A stretch of 64,000 nucleotides of DNA from AC-32 sp963765785 (GCA_963765785.1 CAVXXW010000018.1:62001-126000), one strand, 5' to 3'; positions 33,318 through 42,063 are shown, numbered from the stretch's first letter. A program made the numbers and translations. Notes: generated by a model not told the origin, from the letters alone.

Positions 33318-35384
33318 ATGAGGATGCACATTTTGCGAAGGCTCGGCCTTGCCATCGTCGCCGTCGCAGCTCTTGTGGTGTGGCTCGCTTCGGGCGCAAT
33401 GGCCGAATCGCGGCAAATCTCGTTCGGCGGGACGGGCTCTCCGCAGACGGGCGATTTCACAGCCTCCGGTACGGGGGACGTCACGCAGGACGAGTTTCCG
33501 ACCGGGGAAGGCGAGGAGGGACCTGATCCTTACAACGGGACGATCAGCCTCTCGACGGGCGCCGGCGGCGGCCCAACGGTCTCCAGTGGGAAGAAGGCCA
33601 AGTCGAACCCGACCTTCAACGTCGGCTTCGAGGGCCTGAACCACTACCAGCAGCGCTACTCGCGCGGCGGGAACCAGTTCTCGGTTGAGCCGCCTGACCA
33701 GGGCATGTGCGTGGGCAACGGCTACGTCGTCGAGGCCGTGAACGACGTCTTCAACGTCTTCAACACGGCGGGGCAGTCGGTGCTTCCGGATAACACCGCG
33801 GCGAACATCGTGAGCGGTTTTCCGCGGAACGTGAACCACGCGATCGACCTGAACTCGTTCTACGGCTATCCGCCTGCGATCAACCGCGCGACGGGAGTCC
33901 GCGGGCAGTTCGTGACCGACCCCTCGTGCATCTTCGACGCACAGACGCAGCGGTTCTTCGTCCTCGCCTTGACGCTCGACCCGCAGGTCCCGGGGCCGTG
34001 CCAGGGCGTCTTCTCGTGCGTCAATCACCTCGACCTCGCGGTCAGCCAGACGAGTGACCCGACGGGCGGCTGGAACATCTACCGGATCGACGTGACGAAC
34101 GACGGCACGAATACCGGTGGCGTGAACCCAGGTCCATATCTGGGCGACTACCCACATATCGGCGCCGACGCGAACGGGATCTACCTCACGACTAACGCGT
34201 ATCCGTGGCACACCAACGGCTTTAGCGGGGCGCAGATCTACGCGCTCTCGAAGGCGCAGCTCGCCGCGGGGGCCGCCAGCTTGACAATCCAGCACATCGA
34301 CACCTCGGGCCTGGTCAACGCTCCGAGCGATGCCGGTTCGACCCAGCCGGGCTTCACGCTTTGGCCGGCGCAGTCGCCCGGTACGTCGCAGTTCAACCTT
34401 GCGAACAACGGCACCGAGTACTTCCTGAGTTCGAATGCCGGCGACGAGGCGCAGAACCCGGTCTCTGGCACCGCCGGGAGCCGCACCTCGAACCAACTCG
34501 TCGCATGGACGCTGACGAACACGGCGTCGCTGAACACCGCGAGCCCGGCGGTCAGCCTCAGCAACAGGATCCTGACCGTCGGCCGGTATGGCGTCCCGCC
34601 GAAGCAGCAGCAGCCCGGCTCCGGGACCGCCCCGACCACGGCCGTGTCCCAGGGCTACTGCCTGAACGATGCGGCGACTCTGCTCTTCAACGGCCAGACT
34701 GGCTGTTGGAGGCTGCTCGTCGGCGCCACCGCCCATGCAGCAGGGGCCGAGGTGGTTGCGAGCCCTGACTCGAACGACACGCGGATGCAGCAGGTGATGT
34801 ACGCAAACGGCAAGCTGTGGGGGGCGCTCGACACCGCCCTGAACCCGGATGGTGGGGCGCAGCGGGCTGGCATCGCCTGGTACATCGTGAACCCGAGTAC
34901 GCCCAAGGTCGTCCTCTCGGGCTACCTCGGAGCGTCGGGGCACGACTTCACGTATCCGGCGATCGGCGTCACTGCCAGCGGTCGCGGCGTGATGGCGTTC
35001 ACCGACACGGGTAACACCACCTATCCGAGCGCGGCGTACGCGCCGATCGATGCGAGTCTCGGCGTCGGCGCCTGGATCGACGTCCCCGGCGGCCTCGGTG
35101 CCGCCGCGGACGACGGCTTCTCCGGCTACAAGCAGCAGAACTTCCCCAACTCGATTCGCTCCCGCTGGGGCGACTACGGCGCAGCGGCGGTCGACGGCAA
35201 CTCGATCTGGATCGCCAGCGAGTACATCGGCCACACCTGCGACTACACCGACTGGGGCGGCCCGTTCTTCGTGGGCGGCACCGGCGACAACCTGCTCGGC
35301 ACGTGCGGTGGCGCGAGCCACGGCCCCGGGCCGCGCACGGCGCTCGCCAACTGGTCGACGCGGATCAGCAAGCTGACGCCGTAA
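33318..35384 (+). CDS. large secreted WGDY-type beta-propeller-like protein
   Basis: A 688-residue exported protein. The signal peptide is MRMHILRRLGLAIVAVAALV (cleaved near GAMAES). The mature part begins with a glycine/serine-rich region, then FEGLNHYQQRYSRGGNQFSV, PPDQGMCVGNGYVVEAVND, CIFDAQTQRFFVLALTLD, LGDYPHIGADANGIYLTTNA, SRWGDYGAAAVDGNSIWIAS and a Cys-containing end. The YLGDYPHIGAD and WGDY boxes are shared with the protein at 60,675. A secreted propeller or sialidase-like fold is likely, with adhesion or polymer binding possible. The gene ends 24 bases before a strong terminator. Confidence 0.8.
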   Translation: MRMHILRRLGLAIVAVAALVVWLASGAMAESRQISFGGTGSPQTGDFTASGTGDVTQDEFPTGEGEEGPDPYNGTISLSTGAGGGPTVSSGKKAKSNPTFNVGFEGLNHYQQRYSRGGNQFSVEPPDQGMCVGNGYVVEAVNDVFNVFNTAGQSVLPDNTAANIVSGFPRNVNHAIDLNSFYGYPPAINRATGVRGQFVTDPSCIFDAQTQRFFVLALTLDPQVPGPCQGVFSCVNHLDLAVSQTSDPTGGWNIYRIDVTNDGTNTGGVNPGPYLGDYPHIGADANGIYLTTNAYPWHTNGFSGAQIYALSKAQLAAGAASLTIQHIDTSGLVNAPSDAGSTQPGFTLWPAQSPGTSQFNLANNGTEYFLSSNAGDEAQNPVSGTAGSRTSNQLVAWTLTNTASLNTASPAVSLSNRILTVGRYGVPPKQQQPGSGTAPTTAVSQGYCLNDAATLLFNGQTGCWRLLVGATAHAAGAEVVASPDSNDTRMQQVMYANGKLWGALDTALNPDGGAQRAGIAWYIVNPSTPKVVLSGYLGASGHDFTYPAIGVTASGRGVMAFTDTGNTTYPSAAYAPIDASLGVGAWIDVPGGLGAAADDGFSGYKQQNFPNSIRSRWGDYGAAAVDGNSIWIASEYIGHTCDYTDWGGPFFVGGTGDNLLGTCGGASHGPGPRTALANWSTRISKLTP

Positions 35385-35407
35385 CGGCCGGAGCGACCGA
35401 CTGCAAC

Positions 35408-35439
35408 AAAGGGGGCCGGCCACAGCGCCGGCCCCCTTT
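35408..35439 (+). terminator. rho-independent-type terminator
   Basis: AAAGGGGGCCGGC (35408-35420) pairs perfectly with GCCGGCCCCCTTT (35427-35439) around a six-base loop. A pyrimidine-rich run follows. It lies just after the stop of the 688-residue secreted protein. Confidence 0.85.
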
Positions 35440-35765
35440 CCTTCCGCTTGGCTCAGCCGAGCGCGAAAGGGCACTGCCGCTTAACAACCGACGCGCTCGA
35501 GCTGACCATGTCTCACGTTCGGGGCTCGAGAGCGCTCCACGATGAGACGACGACGCACCGCTGATTCGATGAAGCGCTACTCCTCGTCGTCGCCGTACCG
35601 CTTGCGCTGTTCTACCGCGAACCGCTCGCGGAGGCATGGAAGTTCGCGGCCGCGGGAAGCGCGCCCTAGCGAGTGCCGTCAGCCGAGCTCGAGTTCCTAC
35701 ACTTGGTGGTGGCGTCCGGGGTGTTTGACGGTAAGGCCCGGGTCTTCCGCCAGAGACCTACCCCC
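35440..35765. other. gap without recognisable features
   Basis: About 325 bases between the terminator and the gene relics. Open frames here are short and lack coding-like codon use. I see no RNA gene or repeat. Confidence 0.5.
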
Positions 35766-35799
35766 CTAGGTCCGCCCCGGATGCGTCTCCTGTCTGAGC

Positions 35800-35881
35800 T
35801 CAGTCCAGCTCGAACTCCCGCTCCGCGCAGTCGGGGCAGTAGAAGACAAGCTCGCCCGGCTCGTCGAGGTGCTCGTCGGAT
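35800..35881 (-). pseudogene. C-terminal fragment of a small Zn-ribbon-like protein
   Basis: The last 26 or so residues of a minus-strand frame read SDEHLDEPGELVFYCPDCAE followed by REFELD and a stop. The CPDC pair and the acidic tail look like the end of a small zinc-ribbon protein. The upstream part of the frame is not coherent. It is fused out of frame to the AAA+ relic. Confidence 0.45.
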
Positions 35882-36056
35882 CGCTCGGGTCGCGCGGCCG
35901 CGAGGCGATTCGCTCGAAGCGCTCCATGCGCTTGAGCAGATAGTCGATGTGGATGTTCGCGTAGCGGTCGTGCCCGGCCTTGACCTGTGTGCGCTGGCCG
36001 AAGAGCGCCTCCGCCTGGTCGAAGAAGAGGATCGCCCGGCGCCGGCCGATGGTCAA
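35882..36056 (-). pseudogene. AAA+ ATPase fragment
   Basis: A short minus-strand frame from TTG 36056 contains RRRAILFFDQAEALFGQRTQ followed by VKAGHDRYANIHIDYLLKRM and ERFERIA. This matches the Walker B/pore-loop section of AAA+ ATPases of the type that normally reads FFDEADALFG(K/Q)R...HDRYANIEVDYLLQRME. The acidic box is changed (DEAD to DQAE), there is no Walker A, and the frame loses sense after about 50 residues. It is a relic of a larger gene. Confidence 0.6.
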
Positions 36057-36084
36057 GCCTCGACAAACGAACCACGCCGAGGCG

Positions 36085-36984
36085 CTATGGGTCGCGGATC
36101 AGCCGCGTGAGCCCCGGACGCTGCGCCGCCTCGTAGAAGGCACGGAGCGGTCGACCCTTCAGGTAGTGATCGAAGAACGTCACCGTGGCGCGTTCCACGA
36201 TGCCGAGCTGCGGCTGCTGACTGCTGTAGGGCGTGCGGTGCGAGGCCCCGATTAGCCAGAGCAGGAACTTCGGACGTCGCGCGAGCCGAAAGAGGGATTC
36301 GGTCGTCGCCGGCGCGTTGAGCGTGTCGGCCGTTCCCTGAACCGCCAGGAGCGGTGGGCTTCTGCCCGGGAATCGGCTCGTTCCGAAGAGCCCTGCACCT
36401 GACATCACGATCGTCGCGCGGATGCGCGGGTCGCGAAGGCGGCGGTCGTAGGCAACGGCGAGCACAACCGCGCCGCCGTCGGAGTGGCCCGCGACTGCGA
36501 CGCGAGACGGATCGATCCGCCCGTTGAGGACGCCGCCCGGCCGGGCGGTCAGTGCGAGCAGCCTCGAGATGACGAAGTTCACGTCCCTGGGTTCGTTGAG
36601 GAGATCGGACCGCGTTGGGCCTCCGGGCGCGTCCGGTCGCTCGAGCGGGAACCGCGGCGCGGCGACGACGTACCCGGTCCGCATCCAGGAGCGCAGGAGC
36701 CCGTTGTACGTCTCAGGGGTAAGGGCGAATCCGTGTGCGAACACGATGAGAGGATGAGGGCCGACCATCGACGGGTAGAGAACGGTCGTCTCGAGCGACC
36801 GCGGCACGCGGCGTCCGTCGGGCAGCCGGATCGTGCGCGAGTGGTCGACGAAGCGGAGCAGCAGTGCGTGGGATGCCTGCCCGCTTGAGGACGTTTGCGA
36901 GGCAACCGGCGACGCTCCACTCGCGCCGAGGACGCAGGCGACCGCCGCGCATACCAACGACCGCGCCCGGGCGGGCATCGTCAT
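36085..36984 (-). CDS. secreted alpha/beta hydrolase
   Basis: A 299-residue exported hydrolase. The signal region is MTMPARARSLVCAAVACVLG. The fold is shown by HPLIVFAHGFALTPETYNGL (oxyanion HG), YVVAAPRFPLE, the nucleophile elbow VAVAGHSDGGAVVLAVA (G-H-S-D-G), LLAVQGTADTLNAP (Asp) and IGASHRTPYSS (His). This is the catalytic triad of dienelactone-hydrolase or chlorophyllase-like enzymes. The ATG start overlaps the stop of the phosphodiester glycosidase gene by four bases, so the pair is co-translated. The substrate is unknown. Confidence 0.85.
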   Translation of the reverse strand: MTMPARARSLVCAAVACVLGASGASPVASQTSSSGQASHALLLRFVDHSRTIRLPDGRRVPRSLETTVLYPSMVGPHPLIVFAHGFALTPETYNGLLRSWMRTGYVVAAPRFPLERPDAPGGPTRSDLLNEPRDVNFVISRLLALTARPGGVLNGRIDPSRVAVAGHSDGGAVVLAVAYDRRLRDPRIRATIVMSGAGLFGTSRFPGRSPPLLAVQGTADTLNAPATTESLFRLARRPKFLLWLIGASHRTPYSSQQPQLGIVERATVTFFDHYLKGRPLRAFYEAAQRPGLTRLIRDP

Positions 36985-38228
36985 TTGAGGGGCACGCTGA
37001 TCGGGCCCGGCAAGCGACGGTAGACGGCGAAGAAGTCCCGGTCGTCGGGGACGAGGTAGCGCGTCGCAGGCTGCATCACGTTCGGTACGACCTTGACCGG
37101 GATCAGGCGACCAAAGTGGCGGTAGGTAATCAGAGTCGGCCATTCCGGGTTGATGTCGAACTGCATGGCGCGGACGGCGCCGGCGCGCTGGAGGATTCTC
37201 GCCAACGTGATCACCGTCTGGTCGTTTGCGGCGGCATAGATCAGGTTGCCGCGTCGATCCAGGCCGACCCCGGTGCGCCAGACACGAACCGCGTTTCCCA
37301 AAGTGGCTCCCCACTGCGAGCTGTCGTTCAATGCCCGGCTGAGCCGGCCGTGCTCGATGATCAGGGGCAGGCTCTGCCGGGCGAAGACGATCCCGGGCCC
37401 TGCGTTGGGTCCCCCGGTCCAGGTCCTGATGTCGACGCGACCGTCAGAATGGCCGATCAACGTCGCCAGGCCATCTTTAAGCGGCTCGTAGGCGAGGCTG
37501 TTAATCGAGGAGCCGTTCCCGCCGTCGATGTAGGTGAAGCCGGCGTTGAAGGTGGCCAGCAGGCGCCAGCGCTGACCATACGGGATCGACATCGGCCCGC
37601 GCACCGGCGCGTTCGGAGGCTCGTAGCGGCCGGGGTAGAAGGCGAGCGCCGTCCTCTGGTGGTCGAACCAGGCGACGTAGGCGACGATCCGCGGGTAGGC
37701 GACCTCGGTGCGGAACGTTGTGACGAGGACGGGCGGGCGTCCGTCGACCGAGCGGCCCGTGGGCCTCCAGATCCCCTCCCCCGGCAACGGGCGAGCGAGG
37801 ACGGGAGTGATCCGGGGCGGCCACGGCATCCCCGCGTGCGCCTTCGCGCCCAGGCCGACCGCCGGCAGGCTCTTCAGCTGCGCGCCGCCCTTCTCGGGCG
37901 CCTTCCAGCTGTAGTAAGTGTGCTCGGCTTCGTCGACCAGCCAGTTGGCGTGGTGGGTTCGGAGCCATTCGATGCTGCGCACGCCCAGGGGCAGACTGGA
38001 GGGCTGCAACATCGTCGTGACATACGAGTAGAAGACCGGTGAGAGCAGGACGACCACGCCCAGCAGCGCCATCAGCCGCCGCCGCCGACGCCGACGGCGC
38101 CGGGCTGCGTTCCGCCGCGCGGCAAGTCTCGCCAGCGTCACCGAGACGGGCGGGTACTGGCCAGCGTCCGGCGAAGCACTCACGGAAGCGCCGTCACCAG
38201 CCTGCCAGCTGGCCGCCCTTCTGCTCAC
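36981..38228 (-). CDS. membrane-anchored phosphodiester glycosidase (NAGPA-like) protein
   Basis: A 415-residue protein. A proline/serine N-terminus and an Arg-rich stretch (ARRNAARRRRR...) precede one membrane helix (LMALLGVVVLLSPVFYSYV). The extracytoplasmic part contains RWRLLATFNAGFTYIDGGNG, INSLAYEPLKDG, NAVRVWRTGVGLDRRGNLIY, ARILQRAGAVRAMQFDINPE and WPTLITYRHFG. These fit the phosphodiester glycosidase fold of mammalian NAGPA and bacterial relatives. Family members cleave sugar-phosphodiester bonds. It starts at GTG 38228 with GAGG upstream. It is coupled to the hydrolase downstream and divergent from the NodB gene. Confidence 0.82.
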   Translation of the reverse strand: MSRRAASWQAGDGASVSASPDAGQYPPVSVTLARLAARRNAARRRRRRRRRLMALLGVVVLLSPVFYSYVTTMLQPSSLPLGVRSIEWLRTHHANWLVDEAEHTYYSWKAPEKGGAQLKSLPAVGLGAKAHAGMPWPPRITPVLARPLPGEGIWRPTGRSVDGRPPVLVTTFRTEVAYPRIVAYVAWFDHQRTALAFYPGRYEPPNAPVRGPMSIPYGQRWRLLATFNAGFTYIDGGNGSSINSLAYEPLKDGLATLIGHSDGRVDIRTWTGGPNAGPGIVFARQSLPLIIEHGRLSRALNDSSQWGATLGNAVRVWRTGVGLDRRGNLIYAAANDQTVITLARILQRAGAVRAMQFDINPEWPTLITYRHFGRLIPVKVVPNVMQPATRYLVPDDRDFFAVYRRLPGPISVPLK

Positions 38229-38345
38229 GGCCTCGATCGTGCCTTCGAGAGATGATAGGACGATGAGAAGAGGCGACGGGCTTCCCCTCGGTCCACCCCC
38301 CTAAGCCGCTGGCGGTTACCCTGGTCGCCGACGGAGGAGAACCAG

Positions 38346-39932
38346 ATCGAACCCTCCCCGGCACATCGCCGCCAGGTCTCGCGACTTCTCGCGGCAGTCT
38401 GCACGCTCACGCTCCTTTGCGCATGTGCCGCCTGCGACCCGGCCGGACATGCCCCGACAGCCACCGGCGGCGTAGCCCGTTCGCAACCTCGGACGACGCA
38501 CGCCTCGAAGCACCGATCGCTAGCGCGCCCCGGATTGCCGGCCGCGCTGATCGGCCGGATCCTGACTACGCTGCCGACCGGCCGGCGAGTAGTTGCCCTG
38601 ACCTTCGACGCCGGCGCGAACGACGCCGGGCTGCCGAAGATCGTGGCGACGCTCGAGCGTTTCGGCGTGCCGGCGACGTTCTTCGTCACCGGGCACTTCG
38701 CGCGCTTCTATCCAGGCTGGACTAGGCGGGTGGCCGGCCGCTACCCGATCGCGAACCACACCATGAACCACATCGACCTCAACGGGCTGCCCGACGCTAA
38801 GGTTCGGGCGGAGGTGGCGAACGCCAGCCTCGCGATCCGCGCCGTCGCCGGCCGGGATCCGCAACCGTTCTTTCGCTTCCCCTATGGAGCATCGAGCCGG
38901 CGAGCGCTGGCGATCGTCAATGCGCTCGGCTACGCCGCCATCGGCTGGACCGCGGACACGGCGGGCTGGATGGGGACGACCGGCGGGCAGTCGGTCACGA
39001 GCGTCGTCGCCCGGGCGGTGAACGCCGCCCGGCCCGGGGCGATCATCCTGATGCACGCGGGATCGAACCCCAATGACGGCTCGACCCTCGACGCGGACGC
39101 GCTGGTGAGGATAATCGCGCGGATCGAGCGGCGTGGCTACACCTTCGTCACTGTGCCGCAGGCCTACGCCGTCGCCTACCCGGCTTGGCGCCACCTCTTC
39201 GCCAGCAGTGGCGAGAGGACTGGCTCACGGTTGCGTGCTTCGCCGGCGAGGGAGCTCGCCCAGCTCATCCGGGTCGGTCGACCGCTTTACTGCGGCTCGC
39301 CTCGCCGGCCTTATCTCGCGCTGACGTTCGATGATGGCCCGGGACCCGATACGGCCGCCACGATCACGCTGCTACACCGGTACGGGGACCGGGCGACGTT
39401 CTTTCTCGTCGGCCGTAACCTCAGGGCGTGGCCGCGCGTGCCGCGGGCGGAGCTCAGCGTCGGAGCGGTGGGCGACCACACGTGGACGCACCCGTTCTTG
39501 ACACGTCTGTCGTCCCGTGCGGCTGCATCGCAGATCGAGCGCACACAGGCGGCGCTCGAGCGCGCGATCGGAACTGCGGTGCGCCTTTTTCGCCCACCAT
39601 ACGGCTTTCACGACGCGGCCATCGACAGCGCCGCGCGCCGCCTCGGAATGCTGGAGGTGCTCTGGAGCCTCGACTCTCACGACTCCTACCCGCCGCCGGG
39701 GGCGAGCCCCTTCGAGATCGAGCGGACAATCAAGCGGCTTGCGCGCCCCGGCTCCATCGTGCTCTTGCATGAGAACCTCCGCACAACGGCCACCGCCCTC
39801 CCGGTCCTTCTGCGGGAGCTGCGGGCGCGGGGACTGCGTTCCGTCAGCGTCCCCCAGCTCCTGGCGCTCGACCCGCCGACCGAGTCTCAGTTGGCGGCGG
39901 GACTTCACGGCTGTCTGGCAGCGAATGGGTGA
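38346..39932 (+). CDS. lipoprotein with two tandem NodB polysaccharide deacetylase domains
   Basis: The frame carries a lipoprotein signal (RRQVSRLLAAVCTLTLLCAC), then domain 1 (VVALTFDAGAND, IANHTMNHIDL, FFRFPYGASS) and domain 2 (LALTFDDGPGPD, VGDHTWTHPF, LFRPPYGFHD). Domain 2 has complete CE4 motifs (D-D, H-x3-H, RPPYG). In domain 1 the second Asp of the first motif is Ala. CE4 enzymes deacetylate peptidoglycan, chitin or other N-acetyl sugars. No ATG/GTG/TTG exists ahead of the signal. An ATC at 38346 sits six bases after a perfect GGAGGAG. The first canonical start, TTG 38535, would remove the signal. I annotate from ATC. Confidence 0.82.
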   Translation: MEPSPAHRRQVSRLLAAVCTLTLLCACAACDPAGHAPTATGGVARSQPRTTHASKHRSLARPGLPAALIGRILTTLPTGRRVVALTFDAGANDAGLPKIVATLERFGVPATFFVTGHFARFYPGWTRRVAGRYPIANHTMNHIDLNGLPDAKVRAEVANASLAIRAVAGRDPQPFFRFPYGASSRRALAIVNALGYAAIGWTADTAGWMGTTGGQSVTSVVARAVNAARPGAIILMHAGSNPNDGSTLDADALVRIIARIERRGYTFVTVPQAYAVAYPAWRHLFASSGERTGSRLRASPARELAQLIRVGRPLYCGSPRRPYLALTFDDGPGPDTAATITLLHRYGDRATFFLVGRNLRAWPRVPRAELSVGAVGDHTWTHPFLTRLSSRAAASQIERTQAALERAIGTAVRLFRPPYGFHDAAIDSAARRLGMLEVLWSLDSHDSYPPPGASPFEIERTIKRLARPGSIVLLHENLRTTATALPVLLRELRARGLRSVSVPQLLALDPPTESQLAAGLHGCLAANG

Positions 39933-40836
39933 GCTCCCGGATCGCGAACCGGGGCTCTCACGGCGAATGCGTCGCTCGTTGTTCGTACTGGCGCTTGGCT
40001 CGGCGACGATTGCCACGGGAGCGTTCCTCGGGCGCACGCCCGCGGTCGAGTCGACCAAAACGAAGCAGGTCCCCGACGCTGTTGTCCACATGACCCGCGT
40101 GCTCGGTTTCTCCGTACGCCATCGACTGATCACAATGGTCGTGCGTGGGGATCGCGATAGTCCGGCGAGGGAGCTCGTCGTCGGCTGCATCCACGGAGAC
40201 GAGCCGGCCGGGACTGCCATTACGAACCAGCTCGAGTCGGCCACGACCCCGCGAGATACCGCTTTCTGGCTCGTGCCAGACGCCAACCCCGACGGCGTCG
40301 CGGCCAACACGCGGACGAATGCCGACGGAGTCGATCTGAACCGCAACTTTCCCTGGCGCTGGCACCGGCAAGGGAGCCCCGGCGACTCACACTTCTCGGG
40401 CGCGCGGCCGCTGTCGGAGCCGGAGAGTCGCCTGCTCGCGGCACTGATCAGACGGGTTCGCCCTCGGGTGACGATCTGGTTCCACCAGCCGCTGGCGCTC
40501 GTCGACCAGTCGGGCGGAAATCGCCGCCTCGAGCAGCGGTATGCGTCGCTCGTCGGCCTGCCGCTCCGGCGCCTCGCTCGCTACGCCGGGGGCGCGACCG
40601 ACTGGCAGAACACGCGCTTTCCCGGGACGACCGCGTTCGTGGTGGAGCTGCCGGCCCGACTGTCTCCGCAGGCCGCTCGCCGATTCGCACGCGCAGCCAT
40701 TGAGCTGATCGGGCAATGGAGCTCTCCGAACACGGCCAGCACCTCGTCCCCGCGGCGGTCTCCGGCGACCTCGGCGAGGCAGGCCGCGACCACCGCGGCC
40801 TCGTCGATCGTAGCCCCGTCGCACTTCTCAAGGTAG
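39925..40836 (+). CDS. M14 family zinc peptidase, MpaA-like
   Basis: A protein of 303 residues from ATG 39925, overlapping the NodB stop by eight bases; ATG 39967 is a second possible start. The sequence has a signal-like helix (RRSLFVLALGSATIATGAFL), then zinc ligands in VVGCIHGDEPAGTAI (H-x-x-E), DANPDGVAANTRTNADGVDL, DLNRNFPWRW, IWFHQPLALVDQSGG and the catalytic Glu region TAFVVELPARLS. This matches murein peptide amidase A-type carboxypeptidases that act on the gamma-D-Glu-diaminopimelate bond. The last 35 residues (SPNTASTSSPRRS...) are not conserved-looking and overlap the relic region. Confidence 0.82.
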   Translation: MGELPDREPGLSRRMRRSLFVLALGSATIATGAFLGRTPAVESTKTKQVPDAVVHMTRVLGFSVRHRLITMVVRGDRDSPARELVVGCIHGDEPAGTAITNQLESATTPRDTAFWLVPDANPDGVAANTRTNADGVDLNRNFPWRWHRQGSPGDSHFSGARPLSEPESRLLAALIRRVRPRVTIWFHQPLALVDQSGGNRRLEQRYASLVGLPLRRLARYAGGATDWQNTRFPGTTAFVVELPARLSPQAARRFARAAIELIGQWSSPNTASTSSPRRSPATSARQAATTAASSIVAPSHFSR

Positions 40837-40990
40837 CGCGGCAGCTAGCGCGACAACTACGCGCTGTCCGCCGCCGTCGGCGCGTTCGACGACGATTGCG
40901 TGGGTTGCGTACCGCTCGAAGGCGAGGTACTTCCCGCCGGGCGACCAGACTGGCGGCGACAAGCCGACCGACGGTGGCGGTGACGCGAAG
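40828..40990 (-). pseudogene. TolB-like beta-propeller C-terminal fragment
   Basis: The end of a minus-strand frame reads PPVWSPGGKYLAFERYATHA followed by IVVERADGGGQRVVVALAAA and a stop at 40828. WSPGGKYLAF is a typical TolB/WD40-like propeller blade. The upstream part of the frame is not coherent, so only the last blade survives. Confidence 0.5.
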
Positions 40991-41125
40991 ACGCGCTCGT
41001 TCACCTGGTCGGTTATGAGCGGTACAGGCGCGTACGCGAACCTGCACGGCACGGGGAGCGGCGTGGGCCTCGAGGGTGCCAACGAGGTCAGCGACTTCTA
41101 CACCGGTTCGGTGCACTTCAACTAG
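40991..41125 (+). pseudogene. C-terminal fragment of a secreted protein
   Basis: A plus-strand frame ends SFTWSVMSGTGAYANLHGTG followed by SGVGLEGANEVSDFYTGSVH, FN and TAG 41123-41125. The GTGAYANLHG pattern is common at the ends of small secreted beta-sandwich proteins. A strong hairpin follows 11 bases on. No start or N-terminal part remains. Confidence 0.5.
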
Positions 41126-41135
41126 TCGCCTCGGC

Positions 41136-41177
41136 GGCTCGACGGCCCGCGTTCACGGAGGTGCGGGCCGTCGAGCC
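41136..41177 (+). terminator. strong hairpin terminator
   Basis: GGCTCGACGGCCCGC (41136-41150) pairs exactly with GCGGGCCGTCGAGCC (41163-41177) around a 12-base loop. It follows the relic ending at 41125 and is probably the terminator of that former gene. Confidence 0.7.
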
Positions 41178-41481
41178 GAAGGCAGCGAACGCTCGTCTGC
41201 GCGACCCCTCGATCCTCACGACAGAGCACCTGTTCGCGTTCTTCATCGGCTGCGGCATCGTGTCGTGGCGGCGGCTGGCTGCTGCGGGAACGGAGGCAAG
41301 CAGTCACATCGTTGGACAGCGCAGGAACGCAGCCCAGCACGCCTGAGCGCGGGACGGCCCCGTCGAAGGCGAAGCCAAACGAGCCTCGCGGGTGCCGCGC
41401 GGCCGTTTCCTGAGGCGTCGGCAAAGAGATCGCGTTCTTCGAACCCGTGGGCGCGTGTTCCGGAATGACCCCTGAGCTGCG

Positions 41482-41883
41482 CTAGATGGTCGGGCCGATG
41501 CCGTGCTGGAGCTGGCGGTCGTATTCGGCTTGGTCGTAGTGACCGCGTGACGCGGCGATCAGGCCGTCCGGGGCGATCGTCCACTCCTCGAAGCACGGGA
41601 CGCGCATGCTCTTGCCGGTCTCGGCGCTCGTCCCGGTGAAGGTCCAGCGGTATTCGACGACGCCGTCCTCCCGGAGGAGGAGACCGTCCATGAAGACCTC
41701 GATGTCCGGGAAGGCCGCGATGAATGCCTCCGCCACGTCGGCTATCCCGGCCGCATCGCCACCGTTGATGGCGATCATGCCGCCCGGCGCGTAATGCGCG
41801 GCGACGCGCGCGGGATCGCGGCTGCACCACGCGTCGGTGTACGTGCGTGCGAGCTGCTCGATCTGCTTCCGATCGTGCACCAT
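41482..41883 (-). CDS. SnoaL/NTF2-like domain protein
   Basis: A 133-residue protein of the cone-shaped SnoaL/NTF2 fold. It has an N-terminal helix (KQIEQLARTYTDAWCSRDPA), VAAHYAPGGMIAINGGDAAG, AFPDIEVFMDGLLLREDGVV, EYRWTFTGTSAETGKSM and VPCFEEWTIAPDGLIAASRG. Members include ester cyclases, isomerases and binding proteins. I chose ATG 41883 because GGAGG lies just upstream; the longer frame to 42084 lacks coding quality. The substrate is unknown. It is a lone gene. Confidence 0.8.
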   Translation of the reverse strand: MVHDRKQIEQLARTYTDAWCSRDPARVAAHYAPGGMIAINGGDAAGIADVAEAFIAAFPDIEVFMDGLLLREDGVVEYRWTFTGTSAETGKSMRVPCFEEWTIAPDGLIAASRGHYDQAEYDRQLQHGIGPTI

Positions 41884-42063
41884 CGCCTCCGCCGACCCTA
41901 ACCCTCGCCGCCCGGCGAGGCAACGCGCGCTTGGGCCGGCGTGCGGGAATGTCACCCGACGAGCCCGACCTTCACGGCTCACGCGGAGGACGACTGGGGA
42001 GCGCCCCGATGCTCGGGGCGCCTGCTCGATGCGACGCTGCTGACGACGAAGGAGGTGTCGGGG

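Noticed and set aside
40448..41116. Minus-strand 222-residue frame opposite the M14 gene
   Set aside because: It is largely the antisense of the M14 coding sequence, and the start region mixes several relics.
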